From the NCBI GenBank assembly GCA_030373325.1, contig JAUCZB010000004.1, positions 124,001 through 188,000 of the forward strand: a stretch of 64,000 nt of DNA. Direction: 5' to 3'. Shown piece by piece: positions 1-10,460 of this stretch (position 1 is its first letter; each line of letters opens with the position of its first letter). Made by a program: the position numbers and the translations under genes. The DNA is from Cyanobium sp. CZS25K. Its GTDB lineage: Bacteria > Cyanobacteriota > Cyanobacteriia > PCC-6307 > Cyanobiaceae. The notes beneath the pieces are model-generated. The model had not been told where the DNA came from. It searched no databases and saw only the letters and a program-made list of their open reading frames with translations.

Positions 1-936
<936 letters not shown>

Positions 937-937
937 G

Positions 938-2254
938 TCAGGACTGGGGTTGCAGCCGCTGCAGCAAGGCCGGCAGCTCGCCCGCGAAGGCGGTGAGGTT
1001 GCGGTTGCAGAGGCCCGCCACGTGAAGCCTTCCCCCGGGGCCATCGGCGATGGCCCAGAGCTGCCGGGTTGCGACCAGGCTCAGGGCACCGCCCAGCAGG
1101 GCGATGGCGAAACCGGTGTAGACCAGTGGCACCCCGGGGTCGCGCTTGAGAAGGATGCCGCTGGCCGGCAGCACGCTCTCCACCCGGATCGGCAGCCCCT
1201 TCACCTCCTGGGCCTCCCCTCCCGGCACCAGCTGGGCCAGCGCCACGCCATCGGGGCCGAACACCTGCACCGGCCCCTGTTCGCTGGAGAGGCTCAGCAG
1301 CACGGGCTCGGAGCCGTCGGGGCGGGTGGGCAGCACCAGTCCCCAGAGCTGATCGCCGAGCTGGGGGAAGCTCTGCAGGGGCAGCTCCAGCACCGGGCTG
1401 CGGCCCAGCTGCAGGCTGATCGTCGCCAGGGACCAGTCCGCCTGGTAGAGGGTCATGCCCCGGTAGCGCAGGGGATGGTTGACGCTGATGGCGGCTTCGG
1501 TGGGGGCGGCGTCGCTGGGGGGGATCAGCCGCAGGCTGGAGGAGAACTGCTCCGGGCGGCCGGCCGGATCCCGCTGGATGCGGAAGTCGTCGAGGGCCAG
1601 GGTCACCTGGGTGCTGCCGCGGCTGTCGAGCAGTTCGAGTTCCCGGCCCGGGGCCAGGAAACGTTCCAGCCGCTGGCCGCCCAGGGCCCCCCAGGCCGCA
1701 CCCACCATCAGCACCACCATGCCGGCGTGCACCAGCAGAGGGCCCACCCGGCCGAGCACCCCCCGCCGGGCCGCCAGACGGTCGTCCTGACGGCGGATCT
1801 GCCAGCCCGATCCGCGCAGATCGGCCTCCAGTCGCTCCAGGTCGGCGGCCGCGTGGTCGGTCACGAGGGTTTCGGCCACGCTGAGCTTGCTGAGCTGGCG
1901 GGGGCTGCGGTAGTCGATCCAGCGCAGGGAGGCCTGCAGGGCGGGCCACTGGCGACGCCAGCTGCACAGGATCAGGGACAGGCCCAGCCAGGCCAGCAGC
2001 CCCAGAAACCAGCCACTGGAATAGACGTGATCGAGCTGCAGCCGCAGCACCCCGTTTCCATGCACCAGCCCCAGCCAGGGCTGGGGGTCGTAGAGCTGGT
2101 GGTAGAAGGCCTCCTCCTCCTTCTGGGGGATGGCGGTGCCGATGCCGCTGGCGAGGGCGATCAGCAGCAGCAGGCCGATCGCCAGGCGCAGATCCGAGAT
2201 CCAGCCGGCCAGGCGCTGCAGGGGGCGCCAGGGCTGGGGTGCGGCGGTGCTCAC
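938..2254 (-). CDS. ccs1: Cytochrome c biogenesis protein Ccs1/CcsB (ResB family)
   Basis: Membrane part of the system II heme lyase that attaches heme to c-type cytochromes on the lumen side of thylakoids, working with CcsA. The 438-residue product has the ResB pattern: hydrophobic helices near residues 20-40 and 70-90, a helix after a [12 protein letters not shown] motif (conserved His), a large lumenal domain containing [17 protein letters not shown], and a final helix near residues 385-405. The start is taken as GTG at 2254, whose bases overlap the ccdA TGA stop (GTGA). A longer in-frame reading into ccdA is rejected as a shadow. Confidence 0.93.
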   Translation of the reverse strand: MSTAAPQPWRPLQRLAGWISDLRLAIGLLLLIALASGIGTAIPQKEEEAFYHQLYDPQPWLGLVHGNGVLRLQLDHVYSSGWFLGLLAWLGLSLILCSWRRQWPALQASLRWIDYRSPRQLSKLSVAETLVTDHAAADLERLEADLRGSGWQIRRQDDRLAARRGVLGRVGPLLVHAGMVVLMVGAAWGALGGQRLERFLAPGRELELLDSRGSTQVTLALDDFRIQRDPAGRPEQFSSSLRLIPPSDAAPTEAAISVNHPLRYRGMTLYQADWSLATISLQLGRSPVLELPLQSFPQLGDQLWGLVLPTRPDGSEPVLLSLSSEQGPVQVFGPDGVALAQLVPGGEAQEVKGLPIRVESVLPASGILLKRDPGVPLVYTGFAIALLGGALSLVATRQLWAIADGPGGRLHVAGLCNRNLTAFAGELPALLQRLQPQS

Positions 2255-2979
2255 GGCAGCACCGAGAGCAGGGTGAGGCCGCCGCTGGCGAGCAGCACCA
2301 CGCCGCTGATCGGCGGGACCCACTGGCCCAGCCGGCGCAGCTGCAGCAGCCCGGGCAGGGAGGCGGCCACGGTGCCGGCCAGCAGCAGGGGCATCACCTG
2401 GCCGGCGCCGAAGCTGCAGAGCAGCAGCATGCCAACGAGGGGTTGGCCGCTCTGGGCCATCCAGGCCAGCAGCACGGCGAGCACCGGGGTGGTGCAGGGG
2501 GTGGCGGCCAGGCCGAAGGCCAGACCGGCCGCCAGGGGGGCCAGGGGCGCTGGCACCAGCCGCCGCCAGCGCTCGGGATCGGGCCCTGCCGGCAACGGCA
2601 GCCGCAGGACCCCCAGAAGATTGAGGCCCATCACCACCGCCACGATGGCCACCAGCAGCGGCAGCTGGCCGGGGATGCGGCCGTAGAGGCGCCCCATCAG
2701 GCCGCTGGCCAGGCCCAGCAATACAAGAGCCGCCACGATGCCGGCGGCGAAGCTGACGCTGCGCTGCCAAGGGGAACGCCCCTGATCTTCCGCGCCGAAC
2801 CCGGCCAGATAGGCCAGGGTGACGGGCAGCAACGAGAGGGAGCAGGGGCCGAGGCTGGTGAGCAGTCCGCCGCTGAACACCACCGCCAGGGTCAGGGGGC
2901 CGGGATGGGCCAGGGAACCCTGCAGCAGCAGTTCGCTGCTGCGGGCCCAGTCGGCGAAGGGCAGCCCGGGGCTGAACAT
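2251..2979 (-). CDS. ccdA: Cytochrome c biogenesis protein CcdA
   Basis: Polytopic thiol-disulfide transporter that passes reducing equivalents from stroma-side thioredoxin to the lumen, keeping apocytochrome c cysteines reduced for heme attachment. The 242-residue protein has about six membrane helices and the two conserved Cys-Pro regions, [11 protein letters not shown] near residue 46 and ATPCTTPVL near residue 160, whose cysteines are redox active in the family. It is directly coupled to ccs1 (stop and start overlap), matching the functional partnership. psbV, a c-type cytochrome substrate of this pathway, lies later in the window. Confidence 0.94.
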   Translation of the reverse strand: MFSPGLPFADWARSSELLLQGSLAHPGPLTLAVVFSGGLLTSLGPCSLSLLPVTLAYLAGFGAEDQGRSPWQRSVSFAAGIVAALVLLGLASGLMGRLYGRIPGQLPLLVAIVAVVMGLNLLGVLRLPLPAGPDPERWRRLVPAPLAPLAAGLAFGLAATPCTTPVLAVLLAWMAQSGQPLVGMLLLCSFGAGQVMPLLLAGTVAASLPGLLQLRRLGQWVPPISGVVLLASGGLTLLSVLP

Positions 2980-3004
2980 GGCCGATCGAGAGTGGCAGCA
3001 GGGC

Positions 3005-4150
3005 TCAGCCTATCGGGGCAGGCCGTTGGGCCCGCCGCCGGGGCCGGACTGGCTCAAGTCCGGAGGACTCCAGGGAACAGCGCAGCAGCAGGCCCGCAAG
3101 GAAGAGGCTGCTCAGCAGCGAGTTGCCGCCGTAGCTGATCATCGGCAGTGGCAGGCCGGTGGTGGGCATGGAGCCGCTGGCCACGGCGATGTTGAGGATC
3201 GACTGGCCCACCAGCAAGGTGGTGCAGCCGATGGCCACCAGCCGATGCTGGTTGCTGCGGCAGGCAAGGGCCACCCGAAGACCGACGAAACCGAAGATCA
3301 CCAGGAACAGCAGCAGCATCACCGAACCGACATAGCCGAACTCCTCAGCGAAAACCGCGAAGATGAAATCGGTGGTCTGGATGGGCAGGTACTGGAGCTT
3401 CTGGGTGGAGAGGCCGAAGCCTGAGCCGAGCACGCCCCCTGAGCCGATGGCCAGCAGGCTCTGCACCAGCTGGTAGCCATCGCCCTGGGCAACACGCCAG
3501 GGATCCAGGAAGGAGCTGACCCTGGCGAGTTGGTAGGGGTTGATCATGATGCTGAGGCTGCCAAGCACGACACCGCCGCCGGCGGCCCCCAGCAGCAGCG
3601 TCAGGGGGAGGCCGCCGGCCAGGGCCATCAGCCAGAGCAGAAGACCCAGCAGGGCCGCGGTGCTCAGGTTGGGTTGCTTGAGGATCAGCAGGATCACCGC
3701 CCCGAAAATGCCGAGCCAGAGGAGTTTCTGGTCGAGGGCGATGCGTCGCCAGTGGGAGAAGATCACCGCGCCCTGCAGCACGATGAAGGGCTTGATCAGC
3801 TCCGAGGGCTGCAGCTGCACGGGGCCGAGCACCAGCCAGCGGCTGGCTCCGTTGACGGTGGTGCCCACCACGAGGGTGGCGGCCACCATCAGGGCGCCCA
3901 CCAGCAGGGCCGGCGCCGCCAGGTGCAGCCAGCGCCGCATCGAGGTGCGCAGGGCCAGCCAGAGGAGTCCCCAGCTGGCCACCAGCCAGACCGCCTGGCG
4001 CTTGAGGTAGTAGCCCCCGTCCCCCATCTCCCGCTCGGCCACCCACCAGCTGGCGGAGGTGAGCACCAGCAGGCCCAGCAGACTCCAGAGGGCCACCAGT
4101 CCCAGCAGCAGGCGGGCTTCAGCGGGCCACTGCTGCCAGGGCAACGGCAT
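3005..4150 (-). CDS. ftsW: FtsW/RodA/SpoVE-family peptidoglycan polymerase, probably FtsW
   Basis: SEDS-family membrane glycosyltransferase that polymerises lipid II, in division (FtsW) or elongation (RodA). About ten membrane helices are visible. Family motifs are NGASRWLVLGPVQLQPSE, KQPNLSTA and, near the C-terminus, GLPLPMISYGGNS, the SEDS signature close to the FtsW form. The start at ATG 4150 gives MPLPWQQWPAEARLLL, close to cyanobacterial FtsW N-termini; an upstream ATG at 4231 would add 27 residues of unlikely composition. It precedes ccdA by 25 bases and may share its transcript. FtsW is favoured over RodA but not proven. Confidence 0.9.
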   Translation of the reverse strand: MPLPWQQWPAEARLLLGLVALWSLLGLLVLTSASWWVAEREMGDGGYYLKRQAVWLVASWGLLWLALRTSMRRWLHLAAPALLVGALMVAATLVVGTTVNGASRWLVLGPVQLQPSELIKPFIVLQGAVIFSHWRRIALDQKLLWLGIFGAVILLILKQPNLSTAALLGLLLWLMALAGGLPLTLLLGAAGGGVVLGSLSIMINPYQLARVSSFLDPWRVAQGDGYQLVQSLLAIGSGGVLGSGFGLSTQKLQYLPIQTTDFIFAVFAEEFGYVGSVMLLLFLVIFGFVGLRVALACRSNQHRLVAIGCTTLLVGQSILNIAVASGSMPTTGLPLPMISYGGNSLLSSLFLAGLLLRCSLESSGLEPVRPRRRAQRPAPIG

Positions 4151-4309
4151 GAAGCCGGCGCCTGGACGGCCGTGGAGCAAGCGTGGCGAAGTTGTCGACA
4201 AGGCTGCTGGAAGGAACCGGGAATGGCCCATTCAGCCGTGACAGGGGCGGGTTTGTCGAGCCGTGGTGAACATTTCCTCGCCTCCGCCTGTGCCACGGGG
4301 TTGAGCAAC

Positions 4310-4336
4310 AAAAAAGCCCGGCCATGGGGCCGAGCT
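4310..4336 (-). terminator. Rho-independent terminator after apcC
   Basis: On the minus strand a 9-bp stem AGCTCGGCC / GGCCGGGCT with a four-base loop is followed directly by six T residues. It lies 27 bases beyond the apcC stop codon and closes the apcABC operon. Confidence 0.9.
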
Positions 4337-4362
4337 CTGGGACGGATGGGCGAAGGGCTCGC

Positions 4363-4563
4363 TCAGTTGCCGCAGTTCTGCTGACGACGACCGGTGGCCA
4401 GCTCCACCTTCAGGATCCTGCCGCCCTGCTTCATGATCCGCTGCTGTTCGGCGAACCAGCTGTGGTAAGGCACCCACTTGGTGAAGTAGGTGTTCTGCAG
4501 TTCCCTCTGACTGCGCGCCTTTTCGGGGCAGGGGATGCAGGCCGTGATCTTGAACAGGCGCAT
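4363..4563 (-). CDS. apcC: Allophycocyanin-associated core linker ApcC (Lc 7.8)
   Basis: Small linker peptide that sits inside allophycocyanin trimers at the ends of the phycobilisome core cylinders and tunes their stability and spectra. The 66-residue sequence starts MRLFKITACIPCPEK and contains the CpcD-like fold elements QRELQNTYFTKWVPY and GGRILKVELA, typical of ApcC in length and sequence. It is the last gene of apcA-apcB-apcC, 46 bases after apcB, and is followed by a strong terminator. Confidence 0.97.
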   Translation of the reverse strand: MRLFKITACIPCPEKARSQRELQNTYFTKWVPYHSWFAEQQRIMKQGGRILKVELATGRRQQNCGN

Positions 4564-4609
4564 GGAATGATCCTCGGAAAACGAGCCGTAATGGAGGCGT
4601 TGCTGGGGA

Positions 4610-5098
4610 TCAGTTGCCCAGGCCGGAGCTGATGTAGTCGAAGTAGACGCCCATCTCACGACCGGCATCGGGACCGACGAGGGAGGCGGTGGTTTCCTTC
4701 ATGGCCTGAATCGACTGAACCGTGGCGCCGATGGGCACACCCAGGGAGTTGTAGGTCTCCTTGAGGCCGTTCAGCACGCGCTCGTCGAGGATCGACGTGT
4801 CACCAGCCAGCATGGCGTAGGTGGCATAGCGCAGGTAGTAGTCGAGGTCGCGGATGCAGGCCGCGTAACGACGGGTGGTGTACATGTTGCCGCCCGGACG
4901 GGTGATGTCCGAGTAGAGCAGCGCCTTGGCCACGGCTTCTTTGATGATGGCCGAGGCGTTGGCGCTGATGGTGGCGGCGGCACGCACCCGCAGCTCACCG
5001 CTGGCGAAGTACTGCTCGAGGCGGCCCATGGAGCTGCCGTCGAGATAGAGCCCCTGGACGTCGGCCTGGTTGATGACGTTGGTGATGGCGTCTTGCAT
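4610..5098 (-). CDS. apcB: Allophycocyanin beta subunit
   Basis: Phycobiliprotein of the phycobilisome core; pairs with ApcA to form allophycocyanin. The 162-residue sequence starts [16 protein letters not shown], includes [18 protein letters not shown] with the methylated-Asn site of beta subunits and the bilin-binding Cys about residue 81, and ends [14 protein letters not shown]. The ATG at 5098 matches family length; an extension to 5194 would read through the apcA-apcB spacer. It is 43 bases downstream of apcA. Confidence 0.98.
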   Translation of the reverse strand: MQDAITNVINQADVQGLYLDGSSMGRLEQYFASGELRVRAAATISANASAIIKEAVAKALLYSDITRPGGNMYTTRRYAACIRDLDYYLRYATYAMLAGDTSILDERVLNGLKETYNSLGVPIGATVQSIQAMKETTASLVGPDAGREMGVYFDYISSGLGN

Positions 5099-5141
5099 GG
5101 ATCCTGGGTTTGATGGCGATGGACGGGAGGGAGTTGAAACC

Positions 5142-5627
5142 TCAGGAGAGGGCGCCGACCACGTAGTCGAAGTAGAAGCCGGCCTCTTCGGCATCGGAGC
5201 CGGTGAGGAGGCCCGTGGCTGCGGTCTTCATCTCGCGCACGGCTTCCGCCATGGCTTCGAGAGGGGTGCCGAGGGCGCGATACATCTCGCGGGCCCCGAT
5301 GACGCCGATCTCTTCGATCGGCGTCACATCCCCGGCGACCACGCCGTAGGTGACCAGGCGGAGGTAGTAGTCCATGTCGCGCAGGCAGGAAGCCGTCATC
5401 TCCTCCCCGTAGGCGTTGCCGCCGGGGGAGACGAGATCGGGGCGCTTCTGGAAAAGCTGGCCTCCGGCCTGCTTCACGATGCGCTCCCGGCTTTCAGCCA
5501 GGACCTGGGCGACGCGCAGACGACGCTGACCTCCTGCCACGAACGACTTGATCTGGTCAAGTTCGCCGGGGCTGAGGTAGCGGGCTTCGGCGTCCGCGTT
5601 GATGATCGAGTTGGAGACGATGCTCAT
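5142..5627 (-). CDS. apcA: Allophycocyanin alpha subunit
   Basis: Core phycobiliprotein that carries one phycocyanobilin and passes energy to the terminal emitters. The 161-residue sequence starts [20 protein letters not shown] and has the bilin-attachment segment [18 protein letters not shown] at the usual position near residue 81. It heads the apcABC operon, with a 381-base leader and promoter region separating it from the apcE terminator. Confidence 0.98.
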   Translation of the reverse strand: MSIVSNSIINADAEARYLSPGELDQIKSFVAGGQRRLRVAQVLAESRERIVKQAGGQLFQKRPDLVSPGGNAYGEEMTASCLRDMDYYLRLVTYGVVAGDVTPIEEIGVIGAREMYRALGTPLEAMAEAVREMKTAATGLLTGSDAEEAGFYFDYVVGALS

Positions 5628-6008
5628 GCAGTTCTGCCTCGAAACAAGCGGTCACCGTGAAGGAGACCGGTATCCGGTGGGTAAGGGTGATCGGCTTGGC
5701 CGACCGTCGCATCATTCTGTGGCAAGGGCCGTCGCTAACCTGGCGGCCGGTAACAGTTCTTCACGGCGGATCGGCTGGCGAGATCCCTTGGCTTGCAACG
5801 GCTTTGGCCGGAGTTGTTATCACCGTCGAGGCGCAGCAATTGTTCATCTTTTGCGGTCGCCTTCCGTTGCACCGCAAGCGTGTCAACAGCAAAATCTGCC
5901 CGTCTCGTTGTAGAGACAGGCCATAAGAAACCCCCCGGGGCTGACCCGGGGGATCATGCGATGGGTGGGGGCGTCGCGTTCAAGGACGCCCTTGGGTGGA
6001 GCGGTGGA
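5628..6008 (-). promoter_or_regulatory. Intergenic region between apcE and apcA: apcE terminator plus apcABC leader/promoter
   Basis: No convincing ORF is present. The apcE-proximal end holds a terminator (5928-5956), and the remaining roughly 300 bases must contain the apcA promoter and a long 5' leader. The stretch around 5800-5930 is visibly richer in A and T than neighbouring genes, as expected of a promoter, but no single -10/-35 pair can be assigned with confidence. Confidence 0.5.
5928..5956 (-). terminator. Terminator after apcE
   Basis: On the minus strand a GC-only stem CCCCCGGG / CCCGGGGG with a short TCAGC loop is followed by a short T run (TTTC). It lies about 50 bases downstream of the apcE stop, so apcE and apcABC are probably separable transcription units, although leaky readthrough is possible because the T run is short. 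Confidence 0.7.
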
Positions 6009-9000
6009 TCAGATCGCTCCCCGCAGCGAGGGGGTGAGTCCGCCATTGCCGCCATAGAGGGCAGCGGTGCGGTTCACGGTGGTCAGGGGCCGTCCGTCCT
6101 CGGTGGCCAGGCCGCGAAGGTAGGGGACCGTGTCCTGGCCGAAGGCCTTGGCGTACTCCCTGGCGTTGAGCAGTTCGGCCACCGCGGCCTGCTGGCCCGC
6201 GGTGGCGCGGGTGGCCAGGAACCGGCTCACTTCCGCAGGCATGGCGGCACGACCGAGCAGGGCCAGGTAGGCGGCCGAGGCCGCCCGCAGCGGAGCCATC
6301 CGCTGAAGCCGCTGCTGGAACAGATCACTGCCGGCGATCTGGGCCACGAATTCGGCCACCGAGAGCTGGCCATCCCGCAGCTGGGATTCGGGATCCATCT
6401 GTCGCTCAGCCGCAAAGGGCACGCGGTTGAGGAGCTGGCGGTAGACCGCCTGCACCACTTCCTGGACCTGGGTTTCGTTGGGATCGCGAAGCAGCTGCAC
6501 GGGCCGCGCCAGGCTCTGCCGGCGGCTGAAGCCCTGGGGCGAGCCAGGCCGCAGGGCCTTGGCCATCGCTCCGTCCGGGGCCACAGCGGCGCCGCCCAGG
6601 AGGCTGGTGCCCACGAGGGCCTTCCAGTTGCCAGGGACACCGATGCTGGCGGGGGCTCCGTAGCCGTAGCCATTGCCGGAGCCGGGCGTGGAGACGCCGC
6701 TGCGCCAGACCGGCGCGGCACCACCGCCTGGTTGCCAGCGGGACTGGCTCCAGCTGCGGGTGGGGGCGGGGGGCTGTTTGACGGTCTGGGGACCGGTGGG
6801 AGCGCCGGCGAAGGCCGTGGCGTCCTGGCCACCGGCCACATCCGCTTTCCACTGCCCACGCACCTTCGGCCTGGCCTGCAGGTTGCGGGGGACCAGATCG
6901 CCCACGGTGCGGAGCGTCTGGGGCGCGATCACATTGGGCCGCTGGAGCGGGGTGAGGTCGGCGACCGTCTCCAGGGTTCGCACCAGGCCCGGCACCCGGC
7001 GGGCGTTGCGATCGGCCGGGGTGATGAAGCGCTCGTAGGGGACGGTGTCCTCGCCGAAGCAGTCGTTGTATTCCCGCCCTTCGATCATGGCGTCGACGAC
7101 GCCGTAGAACCCCTTGCGGGCGGCGGTGTCGAAGTAGGCGTTGATCTCCCAGCGGCCGAAGGTGGGGCGGCCGAGCAGGCGGCGGTGCATCACCTCGATG
7201 GCCTTGGTGATGTAGAGGCCGCTCCAGTAACGACGCCGGAAGGCCTTGGAGCGGGCCACCTGGCGCACGAACTCCCGCAGGCTGATGTCGCCGTTCTCGA
7301 GCTTGATCTCCTCGACCTTGTTGCGCTCTCCGGCGTAGCCGGCGGTGCCCAGCACCTGGACATAGACCGCGTTGATGACGGCCTGGGTGCTGGATTCGGT
7401 GCCGCGGATGCTGGGCTGGCCTCCGCGGCGAGGGGTGGAACTGCCGCCGGTGGCGATCTGCTTCAGGCGCACCACCTTCGGGCCCACCCGGCGAGGGGTG
7501 GCCTTGCGGAACTGGGCGCTGTCCATGGGCCCGGGCTGGGCCATGCCGTTGCCGATCAGGATCCGACGGGTGTCGTAGCTGAAGGGGGCCGGGCGCGTGG
7601 CCACCGAAGCCGTGCCGGAGGGGAAGATCGCCCCATAGGTGAGGCCCAGAGGATCGTTGCCGCCGCCGTAGGGGTGCTGGTCGGCCAGGGGCTGGCGGTA
7701 GGAGGCGTAGAGGGTGATGTACTGGGGAGCACCCTCGAACGGTGCACTGAAGCGGAAGAGGTTCCGGTTCGAGCCCCAGCCGGCACTCTCCTGGGCCTCT
7801 TCGCCCAGGTCGCGCAGGTAGGGGACTGTTTCCTCACCGAAGACCCTGGCGTACTCCATCCCATTGACCAGCGCATCGACGAGGCCGTTCAGACCCTTGG
7901 CGCTGACGATGGCGAAGTACTGGCGGAATTCCTCGATCGAACTGATACCGCGGCCGAGGAAGTGGCGGAAGGCGAGTTCCACCACACGGCTGTTGGAGAA
8001 ACGGCCATAGAACTGCCGCTGGTAGACCTTGCTGCGGCCGAGGGCGCGGATGAACTCCCGCATCGAGAGCTGGCCCTGGCGCACCTGGGTGGCCTCCACG
8101 GGGCACACCACCTGGGAGTAGCCCTTGACGATGTCCCGCTCGAACACCTGGCGGTAGGCGGCGCGAATGATCTCGGCCTTTTCAGCGCCGGAAAGGCGTG
8201 GCCGCATGACGAAGCGCTGGGCGCCTTCGGCGGCAAGGGCATAGATCGCCGGCAGCTGCAGGCCCTGGTTGACGGGACTGCCGAGGCGGGCGCGGGTGGA
8301 GGGGGTGGCCACCTCAAGCTCCTTGAGGAGCACGTTGAAGCAATCGATCACCAGCTGGCGGGATTCCGACTCCCCTTTGAACAGGCTGGCGGCGGCGGCG
8401 CGCATCTCCTGGAGGGCCACGTTGGTGGCGGTCAGGGAGCAGGCCTTCTCGAGCACATCACGGAGCCCGCGGGTGTTGACCGCCAGGATGCTGGGGTCGC
8501 CCGCGATCACGGCGTAGCCCACGTAGCGCAGGAACCAGGCAAGGTCCCGCAGCGACTTGCGCATCCGGGCGTTGCCGTAGATCGCCACCGAGATGGGGTT
8601 GAAGCCACTGGGGAGCACAACCCGCACGTCGGCGTCGGCCTGGACGCCCTCGAGGATCCGGCCGAGCAGGCCACTGCCCCCGGAGCCCTGGGCGAAGGTG
8701 CGCACCGAGCGCTGGAAGGCGGCCTGGTCGGCGGCGAGGGCGACGCCATCAGCGGCGCCGACGGCCGGTGTGCTGAGGGGGGCGTCGAGATAGGAGAGGG
8801 GCGTGCCGCCGGTGAAGATGCGGTTGGCGGCCCTGGCCACGATCGCATCGGCATTGGCGGAGATCCGTCGGGCGGCTTCGACGCGGATCTGGCCGCTGCG
8901 GAAGAAGTTGGTCAGGGCGTCCAGTTCGCCGCCGTCGGGGAAACGGTCCTGCTGCTCCGCCTTCCGGACGCTGGAGAGCGGCAGGGTGTCGTAGCGCTGG

Positions 9001-9041
9001 GGGGCGACCCTGGTGCTGCCGCTGCTGGCGGTCACGGTCAT
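6009..9041 (-). CDS. apcE: Phycobilisome core-membrane linker ApcE (LCM)
   Basis: Scaffold of the phycobilisome core; anchors it to thylakoids and carries a terminal-emitter bilin. The 1010-residue product has an N-terminal phycobiliprotein-like domain (about 1-230) with SLRDLAWFLRYVGYAVIAGD and LEKACSLTAT, whose Cys is the LCM chromophore site. Three linker REP domains follow, each with a QAVYRQ(V/L)-type start and a FGEDTVPYLR-type end, centred near residues 330, 590 and 860. Three REPs imply a tricylindrical core. The start at 9041 (MTVTASSGSTRVAPQRYDTL) fits the family; upstream extension is rejected. Confidence 0.97.
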   Translation of the reverse strand: MTVTASSGSTRVAPQRYDTLPLSSVRKAEQQDRFPDGGELDALTNFFRSGQIRVEAARRISANADAIVARAANRIFTGGTPLSYLDAPLSTPAVGAADGVALAADQAAFQRSVRTFAQGSGGSGLLGRILEGVQADADVRVVLPSGFNPISVAIYGNARMRKSLRDLAWFLRYVGYAVIAGDPSILAVNTRGLRDVLEKACSLTATNVALQEMRAAAASLFKGESESRQLVIDCFNVLLKELEVATPSTRARLGSPVNQGLQLPAIYALAAEGAQRFVMRPRLSGAEKAEIIRAAYRQVFERDIVKGYSQVVCPVEATQVRQGQLSMREFIRALGRSKVYQRQFYGRFSNSRVVELAFRHFLGRGISSIEEFRQYFAIVSAKGLNGLVDALVNGMEYARVFGEETVPYLRDLGEEAQESAGWGSNRNLFRFSAPFEGAPQYITLYASYRQPLADQHPYGGGNDPLGLTYGAIFPSGTASVATRPAPFSYDTRRILIGNGMAQPGPMDSAQFRKATPRRVGPKVVRLKQIATGGSSTPRRGGQPSIRGTESSTQAVINAVYVQVLGTAGYAGERNKVEEIKLENGDISLREFVRQVARSKAFRRRYWSGLYITKAIEVMHRRLLGRPTFGRWEINAYFDTAARKGFYGVVDAMIEGREYNDCFGEDTVPYERFITPADRNARRVPGLVRTLETVADLTPLQRPNVIAPQTLRTVGDLVPRNLQARPKVRGQWKADVAGGQDATAFAGAPTGPQTVKQPPAPTRSWSQSRWQPGGGAAPVWRSGVSTPGSGNGYGYGAPASIGVPGNWKALVGTSLLGGAAVAPDGAMAKALRPGSPQGFSRRQSLARPVQLLRDPNETQVQEVVQAVYRQLLNRVPFAAERQMDPESQLRDGQLSVAEFVAQIAGSDLFQQRLQRMAPLRAASAAYLALLGRAAMPAEVSRFLATRATAGQQAAVAELLNAREYAKAFGQDTVPYLRGLATEDGRPLTTVNRTAALYGGNGGLTPSLRGAI

Positions 9042-9190
9042 GAACGAGAGCGAGCCGGGCTGGGCCACGTTACGGCTGGCCCCCTGGCCCCCCGGCGGGG
9101 GATGAACAAATGTTTGCAGCCTTCCCTGGCGCTCAGCCTGAACGGCGGCCGGCGCCGTGGAATGCACCCGGAAGCTGCACAAAGGCGCCG

Positions 9191-10414
9191 ATGGATGCCC
9201 CCCTGGATGCCCCCCTGGATGCCGCCACGCCGGTGGTGAGCGCCTTCTACGACCGTTTCCCCTACCCGGGGGATCCCCTGCAGGACGGCCCGCCACCGGG
9301 ATACAACTGGCGCTGGTGCGTGGACAGCGTGGTGGCGGCCGTGGACGGGGCCCTGCCGCCGCCGTCGCGCCCCTGGCGGATCCTCGATGCCGGTTGCGGC
9401 ACGGGGGTGAGCACCGACTACCTCTGCCATCTCAACCCGGGGGCCGCCGTGCTGGCGGTCGACATCAGTGCCGGTGCCCTGGCGGTGGCCCGGGAGCGCA
9501 CTGCCCGCTCCGGTGCCGCTGAGCAGGTTGCGGAGTTGCGCCTCGAGCAGCGCAGCCTGCTCGATCTGGCGGGGGAGGGCCCCTTCGACTACATCAACTC
9601 GGTGGGGGTGCTGCATCACCTCGACCAGCCCGAGCTGGGGCTGCGTGCCCTGGTCCCCCTGCTGCGGCCGGGGGGGCTGCTGCATCTCTTTCTCTATGCC
9701 GACGCTGGACGCTGGGAGATCCACCGCACCCAGCGGGCCCTGGCGCTGATGGGCGTGGGCACCGGGCCGGCGGGCCTGCGGCTGGGGCGGGAGCTGTTCG
9801 CCACCCTTCCCGAGACCAACCGCCTGCGGCGGCACCACGAGCAGCGCTGGACCCTCGACACCGCCGCTGATGCCAACTTCGCCGACATGTATCTGCACCC
9901 CCAGGAGACCAGCTATGACCTGGAGCGCCTGTTCCGCTTCGTCGACCAGCCGGGCCTCGGTTTCGCGGGCTTCTCCAATCCCGAGGTCTGGGATCCGGCC
10001 CGGTTGCTGACGGGGGAACTGCTGGAGCGGGCCCTTGCCCTGCCGCCGCGGCAGCAGTGGGCCCTGGTGGAGAGCCTCGATCCCGACATCAGCCACTTCG
10101 AGTTCTTCCTGCGCCGCCAGGACAGCGACGACGCCCCGTTCGCCCCGCAGGAGCCCTGGAGTGACGAGGCGTTGCTGGCGGCCGGCGGCGAGCGCAACCG
10201 TTGTCTGTGGGGCTGGCCTTCCACCGCACTGCTGGGCCCGGACCTGCGGCCCCTGACCATCACAGCAGAGGAGCTGGCCCTGATGGAGGCTCTTGAGGCC
10301 GCGCCCGCCGGCACGCCGATCGCTGCCCTTCCGATGGCCCTGGGCTCTGAACAGCGGCTGGTGGCGGTGCGGCGGCTGCTGGCGGAGCGGGTGCTTCTGT
10401 TGCTGAGGGCCTGA
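9191..10414 (+). CDS. SAM-dependent methyltransferase, class I
   Basis: Predicted small-molecule or protein methyltransferase of unknown substrate. The 407-residue product has the SAM-binding motif ILDAGCGTGVSTDYL near residue 70, then VLAVDIS and a post-motif NSVGVLHHLDQPELGL, typical of class I enzymes acting after a PxxL-type HHL motif. The start begins with a near-perfect 12-base repeat (gatgcccccctg, two copies plus a partial), coding the repeated peptide DAPL; an ATG at 9191 is preferred over starts near 9110. The C-terminal 200 residues are not assigned to a family. It lies between apcE and the atp operon with no evident functional link. Confidence 0.82.
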   Translation: MDAPLDAPLDAATPVVSAFYDRFPYPGDPLQDGPPPGYNWRWCVDSVVAAVDGALPPPSRPWRILDAGCGTGVSTDYLCHLNPGAAVLAVDISAGALAVARERTARSGAAEQVAELRLEQRSLLDLAGEGPFDYINSVGVLHHLDQPELGLRALVPLLRPGGLLHLFLYADAGRWEIHRTQRALALMGVGTGPAGLRLGRELFATLPETNRLRRHHEQRWTLDTAADANFADMYLHPQETSYDLERLFRFVDQPGLGFAGFSNPEVWDPARLLTGELLERALALPPRQQWALVESLDPDISHFEFFLRRQDSDDAPFAPQEPWSDEALLAAGGERNRCLWGWPSTALLGPDLRPLTITAEELALMEALEAAPAGTPIAALPMALGSEQRLVAVRRLLAERVLLLLRA

Positions 10415-10419
10415 ACGGT

Positions 10420-10434
10420 CCAAGTGATAAAGTC
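10420..10434 (+). promoter_or_regulatory. Possible -10 region of the atp operon
   Basis: The sequence TGATAAAG resembles an extended -10 element and lies about 30 bases before the TTG start of atp1, just after the stop of the upstream methyltransferase. No clear -35 hexamer is seen, so this is tentative. Confidence 0.3.
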
Positions 10435-10460
10435 CGCTCGCCAAGACGGAGCCTCGACGG

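Noticed and set aside
4150..4231. Longer FtsW N-terminus
   Set aside because: The added 27 residues (MGHSRFLPAALSTTS...) do not resemble family N-termini, and the ATG at 4150 fits.
5793..9239. Very long open frame (over 1100 codons) on the plus strand opposite apcE
   Set aside because: It is the mirror of the GC-rich apcE coding strand; composition is Gly/His/Gln-rich with no known motif, while the apcE strand reads a full phycobilisome linker.
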